In this document: positions 32,007-42,488 of the stretch, in pieces
Position numbering within the stretch: the first letter of the stretch is position 1
Layout of the letters: every line of letters begins with the position of its first letter
DNA from: Euphorbia lathyris
Taxonomy: Eukaryota > Streptophyta > Magnoliopsida > Malpighiales > Euphorbiaceae
Assembly: GCF_963576675.1 (NCBI RefSeq)
Contig: NC_088915.1
Span: 36,113,501-36,177,500, forward strand
Direction of reading: 5' to 3'
DNA: 64,000 nt
Notes under the pieces: generated by a model
Told to the model about the DNA's origin: nothing
Databases searched by the model: none
What the model saw: the letters and a program-made list of their open reading frames with translations, nothing else
Position numbers and translations under genes: made by a program

Positions 32007-35000
32007 ATGTTGAGCGATTCCCAAAACAACTCCGTTGAGCAATACGATGACAACCGCTCCGACATCAATCCTCCTTCTCCAGCTGAGCAGGAGTATAACG
32101 AGACTTCCTCAGAGTCTCATGAACAGACCCATGGTCAGCTTGACCAACCTATGGATGAAGTCAGCATCCTCGGTGAGAACCCCCAAACTGACCAAACAAC
32201 TCCTTCAAAGAAAAAGAAGAAGGAAAAGAAAAACAAGAAACCAAGGGAAAGGAAGTTCTTTCCAGTTTTCAGCAGTGTCAAAAACCTAAACGTCTATCAT
32301 TCCCGATGGTTTTCCAGGAGTTTTATCGAAGAAGAAAAACCCTTCTGCGATTGGATTTCAAAGAATGGGTGGACCACCCTCTTCTCTCTCCCTGGAACAA
32401 CTTACCCACAACTAGTGAAGGAATTCTACGCAAACCTAAAAGTCACTGACGATGACGATGACTATCTGGTCACTAAGGTTAAGAATAAGGAGATCACCAT
32501 CACACCCTCTTACCTTGCTATCCTACTAAAACTTAAAGCAGAAGGTGCAGAACTTCGATGCATAAATGATTATAAACGGGTTGAGTACAAAGCCGAGTTT
32601 TGTAAACCGAAAAACCACAAAGGTGAAATCTCCAGTACCAATTTGGGTCAGCCTCAAAGATAGGCACATTACATCCTGACCAACTATCTCTTCCCCAAGG
32701 TCAACGCCACCTCCTCAGCCTCAAACTTTGAGCAGTGCTTCATCTGGCATATGCTGAACTACAAGCCGCTCAACATGCCCGTCTTTCTCATTGGGGCCTT
32801 TCAACGCAGCACCGGGATTCTCGGGATAGGTTCTCTCATCACCAAAATACTTCAGGATCACCAGGTCAGCTTAAAAGGAGAAATCAACATAGAGGGCACT
32901 GAGATCACCTCAGTAATCTCGTTCAGCTTAGCTCACAGCCTTCCTATCAAACCTAAGAAAGGTAAGGAAACCATGGTTGAAGAAGCACCTGCTGAGTTAC
33001 CTCAGAAAGGAAAGGAAGCTATGGGTGAAGAAGCACCTGCTGAGCGATCCAATAAGGAAAGAAAGAGGAAATCTGACCCATCCTCAACACCACTAGCCAA
33101 AGATATTAACAAGGCTGTAAAGAAGATCAGGGTGGTGGTTGGTGAGAAGAAAGCTGCACTTGCTGAGTCAGTGCAAAAGAAACCAGAGTCAGCTGAGAAA
33201 AAGAAGAAGAGAGCTGACCCTGAGGAAGAAAGTGAGGAGACTCTCGAGCAACCCCTAAAGAGGAAGAAGACCTCTGGGATGACACCTTTGGAAGCTGCAC
33301 CCCTTGACTTTGTCATCACCAAGGATTCTCACTTCCTGTGAGCTCAGGAGATCGACCTAGAAAAGACACCTTATGATCAAGAGGAAGAACAAGGTTGTAC
33401 TGAAGAACAGGCTAAAGCTGACAAGATACAATCTGCTGAGCCTAGTAATACAGTTGCTACTGAGCAAGCTGGTGAGCAAGAAGCTGAGTCTCCAGTGAAG
33501 GACAAGGTTGTTGAGAACCTTTATACTGATTTAGGACTCAACTCTTCTCCTGAGTCCCCAGAACCTATTTCTGCTGTCCCTTCTCCTCCAACCAAAAATA
33601 ACAAAGGAAGCACTAAGAAACGGTTCAAGCGGAAGGCACAGAAGCCTAACTTCATAGACATCTTGGATGATGCTCCGCTAAGGGACCCCATCACTGACCT
33701 GACTGTGCTTGAATTCAACTTCTTCACTACTATCACCGAGCCCACTCTAAGTCAAGTGAAAGAAAAGCAAGCCTATGTTTTTCAAACTGAGGAACAAGCC
33801 GACCCAAAAGCTCCTAAGGGTCAAACTTCTGCTGACACTGCTGCTCCACCTTCAACTGAGCAAGTGCTCAAAGTTCCAGCTGCTCAACACACCGAGTTAG
33901 CAAAGGAAAATCCTCCTGCTAAAGATAGTTCTGAGTTGCCTCAACCTCAAGATTCAACTCAACTTCAGACTAACCCTGAGCAGGTAACTAATACTGCTGA
34001 GCATACACTTCCATCTTCTACTGAGCAGTTAGCAAGCCAGTCAGCTCCTGCTGTTGGCCTCAATAATCAAAGTGCAGCTCCTGATCAAACTGGCACCTCT
34101 ACTTTTGGGCAGCATCAAAATTCTCCACCAGCTGCTGCTAACCAGAAAACGGCCTCTGAGCCTTCAAAAATTCATGCTGAATATGATCCCTACAATTTTT
34201 TGGATGCCTCTGTATCAGGTCGTAGAGTCATCCTTTCAGCTCATGCGCTTATCCAAGAGATAAATTAGTCTCAGGCCGCTGCTGCTGGGTCCATTCCTGC
34301 TGAGTCTGCTCAACTTTCCTCCATCACGCAACTTTTAACCGAACTCAAAGGTCTTAAGAAGCTGATGAATGTTATGACTTCCTTAGTCTCTCAGCAGCCC
34401 AAGCAGGAATTCATGGTCAAGCTGGCGGAACTTCAGCTGATGATGGTAAATCACATGAACTCAATTGAAGGGAAAATCAATGCCCTATCTGTTGTGAATG
34501 CATCATCCGCAACTTCTGCTGAAGTTACTCAGCATTTCACCCAGCTGACCACTGAGCTAACTGGAGCTCGTGAACTTATCTCCTCCACGTCTCAATGCTC
34601 CATCGAACAAATTGGTGAGGCTATACGCCTACTCAACCTAAGCAAAGAAGAAATGGACACCGACCAGGTAAAGACCAATGACATTTTGCACTGCACCCGA
34701 TCCACTCTTGCGCATATTCGGCACATCAACGCTCAGCGTCATACGTACGATGTTTCGATGCTCAGGCTGTACTATCAATCCTATGCAAGGATGACCGACT
34801 CCATTACTTGGATTGGGAAGTCACTTGAGTTTTTACTCAGCATGCTCAGCGCTCATATTAAAATCCCCGCATCAAGTATGGTAGATGGCATGTAGGTCTT
34901 TACGGGCCTTAAAGAAAGTACGAGTCAAATGCAATAGTTCTCCACTATACTGACTCGTGCTGTTCAAAAAGGGCAATTCTATGCTTCTGCCCCTCAGCCT

Positions 35001-35189
35001 GGAGATGCTGGCAAAACGGGGGAGAAAGATAAGCAGCCAGCTCAAGGAACTCAAAATCTAACTCAGTAGAAGCCTCCTGTCTCAACTTCTGCTAATCCGG
35101 GCAACCAAACTCAGCAACAAAGAACAGCCAAGCCCAGCCAGCAAACCAAAACCAAGACTAATCAAGTTCAAGTCAATATCAAGAAATAG
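32007..35189 (+). pseudogene. Sirevirus-like ORF3, copy B, one frame with six premature stops
   Basis: One frame from ATG 32007 to TAG 35187-35189, about 1060 codons. Premature stops: TAG 32661, TGA 33339, TAG 34266, TAG 34893, TAG near 34935 and TAG near 35067. The N-terminal domain has YHSRWFSRSF, KPFCDWISKNGW, LVKEFYANLK and FEQCFIWHMLNYK. It is followed by a Lys-rich basic segment, a Pro/Glu/Gln-rich linker and a helical region (KLAELQLMMVNHMNSIEGKI). Compared with A and C, the domain order and spacing hold, so it was under selection as a protein in the past. It may be a structural or envelope-position protein; no clear membrane span is seen. Confidence 0.78.
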
Positions 35190-35729
35190 AACTAGAACCA
35201 GACTTAGCTTGAAACTTGTATTTTGTATCTGGCATGTTTTTTGTTTAGCTGACCATCTATATACAAGCATCTATTCTACAAACTGTCTTTATATATGTGA
35301 TGCTTATATGCTGTGTATGTACTGCCCTTTCTTATATAACTACCCATTGAACAACAATCAATTAAAACTTGTGAACATAGATATTAACTAAGTGAAATAT
35401 ACTCAGCGTACCTCAACTCTGATACCAAAACTTAACTAAGTATCAAAACTGAGTAATGACAAAATGTTCCAAGTATTGACCTACTTCTGAAGCTGACCTT
35501 AGACTCATTTCGATTAAATCTTAGAAGGTTTAGAATTGAACTAAGTCAGTGGATTCAAGCCTTAATTTCACTCGATTAGATCTTGGAAGGTTTAGAGTTG
35601 AACTAAGTCAGTAGATCCAACCCTTATGGGGGAGTATTTTCAGAAGAATAGAAAAGGTCAACTATCATAGGGGAGCTCAACACTGAGTTCCTTATTGAAT
35701 ATTTTTGCCAACATCAAAATGGGGGAGTT
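35190..35729 (+). other. Copy B 3' untranslated region with repeated polypurine tracts
   Basis: G-rich purine motifs occur at about 35625 (ATGGGGGAGTA), 35665 (ATAGGGGAGC) and 35717-35729 (AAATGGGGGAGTT), the last directly before the 3' LTR and so the likely plus-strand primer. Confidence 0.75.
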
Positions 35730-37132
35730 TGTTGAAACACCTTTCCACATGATTTTGATTTGACAAAATTATTTATATTAATCCCATAATTAAACAATTA
35801 AATTTAAGTGCTTTGATTTAATTGTACTAATAAGTTTGTTCAATGTTGAGTAAGTTAACTAACGAGAACAGGAACTAAAAGCCTATAAGAGAAAGACAAG
35901 ACAAAGTCAGCAAGAGCAAGTCACACAGCAGAAGCTGAGTAGAATGCAACTCAGCCTTGCGAAAGAAATGTCTTCTTCAGAAAATCTTGAAGGCGAAGCC
36001 GCTGAGTTAAGTTGAGTAGTCATCAGGTCAGCGTCAATGATCCTTCAACTTGGAAGACAAGGTCTGACAAATTTCTGAAACAAATCAGAAGCCTCGGAAA
36101 TCTGTCCTGAAGACCGTTTCGAGAAAGAGCATGGACCATTTGACTTTTGCTAGATGACAAACCTGGCGTGTGAAGACAAATCTGGCATAAGAAGACAAAC
36201 CTGGCATAAGAAGACAAACCTGGCTCCTCCGGAACAGAAGACAGGATTGGCCTGCAGCTCTGAAAGCTGACCGAGTGATGATGAAGAAGATCATTTTCCA
36301 CAACGGCTATATCGGGATTCAAATCATTGAAGCCTCAAGATTGCTATAAAAAGGCAAATTCATCACTTGGATTATACACATACAAGAGATACATAGACAA
36401 GAAAAATCTTCACTAAGTCAAAATCCAAAATAGAAGCTGTCTGAAAAGAAAAAGCAAGCTCTTACACCAAACTCCAATCATTGTGTAAAAGTCTAGAGTG
36501 ATTTTATTCATCTAAAGTGTTCTTAATTTAGTGAGAACAATTCCTGTATCATTTGTAAAAGGCTAGAGAAGCTGAGTACTCGGTTATAGTACTCAGTGGT
36601 AGAGAGAAGTTGAATACTCGGTTATAGTATTCAGTGGTAGATAGGATTGAGTAGATGAATAGAGGACGGTACTCTTGAATACTCAGTTGCTATTGTAAAA
36701 GGTTTATGCTCTACCTTTAAAGAGCTCAGTAGAGGATTGAAAAAGCTCAGAAGGATTTCGGGGACTGGACGTAGGCGGAGAGGCCGAACTAGGATAAGTC
36801 TGCTGAGTAACTTCTAACCCTTTCTCTTGATTTATAAATGTATGTGTTGCTTGCTTAAAATTACTCAGTAAATAATTTGTACAAGCTGAAGCTGAGTAAT
36901 CTGAGTGCTGAGTTGGAAACTGACTTAAGTGTTACTTCCCAACTCACAACTGAAACAGCTCTAGTCAGTATCTGATTAAAGTTGTCTCACATCACACTCA
37001 GCCTTGCTGACCTTAAACTAAGTTAAATTATCAAACATTCAATTAAGTCAGCATTATTAAGCGAAAAAGTTATATTAGTTCCTAACCCCCCCCCCCTTGG
37101 AACTAATCCTATCACGTTACACGGGATCAACA
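35730..37132 (+). repeat. 3' LTR of copy B (1403 bp)
   Basis: Nearly identical to the 5' LTR, with small differences such as an extra CTGGCATAAGAAGACAAAC unit near 36185-36215. The U5 hairpin encloses a run of 11 C here. Confidence 0.95.
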
Positions 37133-38175
37133 GTGTAGACATGTTCCCGGAGAAATTTATATTAGTCATATAGATCTCTCTTAGTAATTAAACTTTGAGC
37201 AAAAAGAAGTGGCTCTAATACCACTTGTTGGTCCAACATAACTATATAAATGCTAGAGGGGGTGAATATTATTTATTATCCTTTCAAATATTATTATTTT
37301 CACTTAATAAAATTATAATCAATATGATTAATTTGCACATTTGAAAATATTTACGGAATTAAATGGATGTGCAAATTAATTATTTTTAGTGAAATATAAT
37401 AAATTATTGTATTTGAAAAATGTTTTGAGCAAATATAATAAAAATGATCACGATCAAATATTTGCAAATAAAATGTAAAGACAATAATTAAAAGAGTAGG
37501 GATGGAAAAGCTTAGCCACATGATTTATACAAGTTCGGCAACTACAACCTACGTCATGTCCCCGAGAACACCTCTCAAGATTTTTCATTGTGACTCTTTT
37601 AACGGGCAAAAATCAAGCCTATGTGCCTTTTACAAAAGCTACCCAATGAAATATCTCATCGATATCTACTTCTCGCATAACTTCTCGAGTGTGTAAGAAA
37701 CTCACCCCTCAATTTTTCCCGAGCTCAATTGAGAAACTCTTACAACCTTAAGCTTACGGGTGCTTAAGAACCTACACTTCTTCTAGGAGGTGCTGAGAAC
37801 CTAAAAGACTCAAGCTACACGCTTGATCTTTCTTACAAAAATGGTAAAATGATAAATATGAATCTAATCACTCTCTTCTCTTTTATCTTATTAGGAAGGA
37901 AAAAAGAAAATGAAGAAATGAAGAACACAAATGAAGTTTTCAACAACAATGGAGGATTATTTCTTCAACACACACATGAGCTCTTTTCTTGAACATCCAA
38001 ATGAGAATGCCTCTTCTATTTATAGGCAAATGGAGGGTGATGATGTAACATCTTTGTCAAGGACTCAAAGTGTAATTCGGATTCCATGCTTTATCTAAAA
38101 AATATCAGTTTTGGTCTTTGTAATATTTTCTTCTTTAATTTTGCCAAAAAAGAAAGAGTTGACTTTTGTAATTAG

Positions 38176-38310
38176 CTTGTATATTAGCATATACATTAGT
38201 GCATACACTAGCATGTACATTAGTGCATACATTATCATATACTTTAGTGCATATATTAGCATGAAATTAGTGCATACTTTAGCATGAATATTAGTGTGAA
38301 CATTAGCATG
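38176..38310 (+). repeat. Minisatellite of about 20-bp units
   Basis: Repeats of TTAGTGCATACATTAGCATG with variation, about six units, within the U3 part of the minus-strand LTR. Confidence 0.75.
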
Positions 38311-38389
38311 CTAAATTAATAATCAACTCTTAATTAAATTAGTACACTTTATAAATGAAAGAGTTAATTAAACACAATTATTCATTGTA

Positions 38390-38515
38390 GAGCTTACTTA
38401 TAACTGTAGAGGTCATGAGTTCGAATCACATGAGTGGGGTGGGGTGGGGGTTTTTCTTTCTCTTTAATGTAATCTTCTTGTTTAATGTAAGTGCATAGCG
38501 CACAACTTTAAAAAA
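38390..38515 (+). mobile_element. tRNA-derived SINE, 5' truncated (126 bp)
   Basis: Flanked by a 19-bp direct repeat AACACAATTATTCATTGTA (38371-38389 and 38516-38534). The body starts GAGCTTACTT, carries a box B-like GGTCATGAGTTCGAATC, a G/T-rich middle and ends in an A-run. The start corresponds to the end of box A. Confidence 0.8.
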
Positions 38516-38924
38516 AACACAATTATTCATTGTACAACTCTTGACCAAACATACGTGCATATAATATATTTAATTATATTATACAAAAGATATAGATATA
38601 TATATATATAAGAAAGGATTAATTTAAGAAAACTCTTATTTTAAAGAAGAAAGCTTTTTTAATAGAAGACTTTCATATATGTATGATTATTTTTTTAGTG
38701 AAAATTATTTTTTAATCTTTGTTTAAAAACCCAAAAACAATTTGTTTATAGTAAGCCTTTTGATTAGGTATATTCGTGAAATAATATTATCTAAGGCTTA
38801 ATTTGATTAATTAAAGTATAATGACCTGTCTGGAAATATGATCGTCTTGGAAAGACTTTGGGACTTAGTCTGGCTATTACATCATCCGAGAATGAGATCT
38901 TATCAAAACCGGATATTTAACACT

Positions 38925-39240
38925 AGCAAATGAATGTAAAAATGACGTTCCTTAATGGAAATCTGCTTAACGGTGTATATATAATGCAATCTGAAGGTTT
39001 CACAACAAAGGATGCAAACAAGGTTTTTGCAAACTTCAGAGGTCAATTTATGGACTCAAGCAAACATCAAGAAGTTGGAATACGAATTTTGATGGAACTG
39101 TCAAGGAATATAGTTTTGAACAAAACGCTGATGAACCTTGTGTATACAAGAAAGTCACTGGGAGTGCAATCGTATTCCTAGTATTATATTCGATGACATC
39201 TTGCTTATAGGAAACGATGTCTCAGTTAAAGGACCTTCTC
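38925..39240 (+). pseudogene. Degenerate copia reverse transcriptase fragment
   Basis: MNVKMTFLNGNLLNGVYIMQ and SEGFTTKDANKV match the RT motif MDVKTAFLNG; a shifted frame further on reads DDILLIGNDVS, the catalytic YVDD region. A family different from copies A-C. 38600-38924 shows nothing else. Confidence 0.7.
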
Positions 39241-40195
39241 CCTTTATAAAGCCAAAATGAAGAAATTTCTATGATTTCTAACGTGAAATTCCGTCTTCCC
39301 AAGTTTGTACTGTAACCCTTCTATTCGATGGTTTTAAGATTAACACGATCAAAGATTAGATTAAGGTGTTTTTTTAGGAAAAAATGGTTCAAGGTTCTGA
39401 TTTGTGAGGAAGAAGGAGAAAAAGAAACGAATCGACAAGTTTGGGGAGATTTTGGGTTTTATAAAAGTAATTTTTTAAAGATAATATTACCCTTGGACAT
39501 ATCATAAGTTTGATAGAGTGAGTCCAACTTTCAGATTTTTGCTAAACAGCAAACCACAGGGTTTTTTTGCTCCGAAAAACCCCCACAAGAACCGATCTAC
39601 AAAAATGTGAAATCAGATGATTTTTTTTTCAAAGAAAAAATACAAAAATAGACCTTGTGGTTTGGACCATTTTCAAACATGAAATATATAGTTTAAAAGT
39701 CGAAAAGAGGTATACGTTTTGTTAGCAAAAATAGTTCAAAATTATAACACCATTAAAAAATGCTAATATGGCAACATTACACAAAAATCAGAGGGGGTAT
39801 TTTTATCATTTTCTCTCTTATCTCTTATATCTTGTTCTCTCTTCCTTTTCCAATATGTCTTCAAATATGCTACGTTCCTCCTCTAATTTCTTCTTCATCT
39901 TCTTTTACTTTTCCTTGTTATTCTGGTATTTTCATGTCATTTAAACAGAAGGACTAAACAAGTGAAAGTAAAAATATTTAGGTACTTTATAATTAAGTAT
40001 TTTTTTCAACAAAGATGATCATATATAAAAATCGAGCAAGAACAAGTACACATAAAACATACTACTACTTAGGAACCAAATAGTAGCAGCTAAATCATCA
40101 GAACAGAAAACATTAGAAACCAGGGCCTTTGTAGCTAAACTATAAGCTGCCCAATTATAATCTCTCCCAGCAAAAGTAAAAGAAATAGAATGAAA
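39241..40195. other. AT-rich intergenic stretch
   Basis: No gene seen. 39640-39840 resembles the end of the inverted-repeat element at 40974 (CTTGTGGTTTGGACC, TTTAAAAGT, TTTTGTTAGCAAA) and may be a decayed relative. Confidence 0.4.
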
Positions 40196-40790
40196 TCATT
40201 TTGAAAGAAGCAAGATATCATCAATAATCACTCTAATATTTGCATTGCTGTTTGAAGCAGAATTGTTGATGGCATTAATCACAACTAAGGAATCACCTTC
40301 AAAAACAGCAAAAGGGATCCCTTTTTCAATTCCAAAAAGAACACCATCTCTCATTGGCTGAGCTTCAGAGACAAAGACTAGATTGCGAGGGAAAATAGTG
40401 TTTACAACGACAACCAAGAACAGAGCCATTATGATCTCTAGCAATAATCCCACCACCACCAATAGAAGTGACTAACAAAACTCTCATCAACATTAATCTT
40501 AACCCATCCAGAACGAGATTTGGACTAAGAAAGAAATTGTTGAGGACGAGTTTGGCCAGGAGGGGATGATACTACTACTTTAGAAGCAGAAGCATAATTC
40601 CCCCATTCCGAGCATAAAAAGAGCGTTTTCTCAACAATTTCTACCGTGTTCCAAAGCTTTTGATTAAAAACCAAGTTATTTCTAGCCTTCCAAATTTCCC
40701 ACAAAATAAAACATGCCATGGAAGTAGAATTCTCAACGAGAGAAAAAGAGTCCAGACTAAGAATGAGATTAATTCAAAGCAAATTGCATG
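40196..40790 (-). pseudogene. LINE-type RNase H (RVT_3-like) fragment
   Basis: Two minus frames. 40719-40525 reads ILWEIWKARNNLVFNQK, a motif typical of the region before RNase H in plant LINE-derived proteins. 40462-40196 reads SEAQPMRDGVLFGIEKGIPF then FEGDSLVVINAINN, the RNase H-like core with its Glu and Asp. A shift and stop separate them, so it is a decayed remnant. Confidence 0.7.
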
Positions 40791-40973
40791 AATTACCGGG
40801 AAGAGCATCAGACCTCAGCATTAAGGGAGAATGGCTAAATCGCTTTATAATTAAGTAAGTCATTTACTTTATGGATTTACTAATGTGCTTGCTACAAAAT
40901 CACAGGATCGTTTGTAATTATTTACCCAAATTCTAAAGTAAAGATTTATTAATAAAATAATAAAAAGAGAAAA

Positions 40974-42326
40974 GTATAAAAATAAACATTGTGGTTACAT
41001 CTGTTTTCGAACAACATCTATATGGTTTAAAAGTTTGCAAAATGGTATCATGTACTTCATTCCGTTAGCAAATACATATCAAATTGACTAACGGTGTTAA
41101 AAGTCAAAGGAAAAAGAGTTAATTTGGTCCTTATATTTATTTATTTTATAAATCAACCCTTTTTATTATCTAATTATCACAAACAAATCCCAAAATAAAA
41201 AATAAAAATCAATTTATACCATTTTTTTCATCTCTTTTTAATTTTTTTTCTCCTCATCTCTCCTCTTTGTTAATTTCTATCTCTAAAAGCTCTCTAAACC
41301 ATGAAAACCCTCTATACTTTTCTCTTTTGGCCTTCTTTTTTTCATGTCTTCAATATACATTTATTTTGTTTTTGAAGATTTGCAGCTACCTAAACACCGT
41401 AATCAAACTGATATTTAAGATAGGTATAAACAAAAATAACTTAGAAAAGAGGGAGAGAGGAAAGAGAAAGAAGAAGAAAAAATAAAAAAGAGATGAATAA
41501 GATGATATAATTGATTTTTATTTTTTATTTTTTGATTTGTTTGTGATAATTAGATAATAAAGGAAGTTAATTTATAAAATAAATAAGTGTTAATACACAT
41601 ATTTGTCCCTATGTTTTCGCGGAAAAACAGATTTGCCCTTATATTAAATAAACCCACAAAATTATCCCTGAATTTTCCATAAACCTGCAATTATACCCTA
41701 ATCCAACAGAGCTGCTAAACAGCGATGACAACAAACCTTCTTGTCTCCAAAAAAATTGGATGACGACAATCAAAATTCATTTGGTTTCTTATTGTTTTCT
41801 ATTGCTATTGCTTTTGAATTAATTAGGAGGTTTAGACACCGTTTTATTAGGTTGATTGAGCTTTTATGAAAATGAATTTTGACCAATCTGTTCTTCTAAC
41901 TTGCTTTTAATCGAAATTGAATGTGCATATTTTTTTTTGTTTGTGATTGGTTGTTCTTTTCTGAAGTTTTTCTGGAGACAAGCAGCTTTGATGTGAACGC
42001 CGTTTAACAGCTCTGTTAGATTAGGGTATAATTGTAGGTTTGTGAAAAATTCAGGGATAGTTTTATGGGTTTAATTGATTTAAGGGCAAATCTGTTTTTT
42101 CGAGAAAACACAGGAGCAAATATGTGTATTAACCCAATAAATAAATATAATGATCAAATTAACTTTTTTTTTCTTTTGATTTTTAATACCGTTAATCAAT
42201 TTTATATGTGTTTGCAAACGGAATACAGTACATAATATAATTTTATAAACTTTTAAGCCATATAGATGTTGTTCGAAAATAGTTATAACTATAAGGTTTA
42301 TTTTTATATTTTTTCTTCCTAACAAT
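40974..42326. mobile_element. Non-autonomous element with long terminal inverted repeats (about 230 bp)
   Basis: The left arm AAGTATAAAAATAAACATTG with CTATATGGTTTAAAAGTTTG matches the reverse complement of the right arm ending near 42326. The arms stay alignable through to the inner element at 41587. No coding sequence. Target duplication not clear. Confidence 0.7.
41587..42135. mobile_element. MULE-type non-autonomous element nested in the preceding one (549 bp)
   Basis: Ends GTGTTAATACACATATTTG and CAAATATGTGTATTAACCC are inverted repeats extending about 150 bases. A perfect 9-bp target duplication AATAAATAA (41578-41586 and 42136-42144) fits the Mutator superfamily. Confidence 0.82.
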
Positions 42327-42488
42327 ACTAGTACAAAATATAGAAAGGGTATACAAGGCTTTTTATCTCCATTTTATCACTGTATTTACACGCTAACCAC
42401 TAACTGCGTCAGTACTCACTATTCCCTTTCCTCAACCTCTCTCTCTCTGACGAAACATGACCTTTCTCTCATATCAGAACCACCAGCC

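Larger units (their letters stand above)
25166..37132 (+). mobile_element. Complete Sirevirus-like Ty1/copia element, copy B (11,967 bp)
   Basis: Bounded by LTRs 25166-26556 and 35730-37132 and by a perfect 5-bp target duplication GTGTA (25161-25165 and 37133-37137). It has a tRNA-Met primer site, gag, pol, ORF3 and a polypurine tract, all in the expected order. Length, the ORF after pol and repeated purine tracts fit the Sirevirus/Maximus lineage. Protein genes are broken, so it is not autonomous. Confidence 0.95.
37138..38600 (-). mobile_element. Fragment of another minus-strand copia element (leader, primer site, LTR)
   Basis: On the minus strand AGTGGTATTAGAGCCA (about 37209-37225) is a copia primer site following an LTR end TTGGACCAACA at 37226. 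The LTR contains CTACGTCATGTCCCCGAG-like text analogous to the other copia LTRs here and a TATA box TATAAATAG near 38020 on the minus strand. The far LTR end is unclear. Copy B sits in its leader. Confidence 0.5.

Noticed and set aside
31221..32007. ORF3 made by stop-codon read-through of pol, as reported for SIRE1
   Set aside because: Pol ends at TAA 31494-31496 and 510 non-coding bases with a TATA-type block separate it from ORF3.
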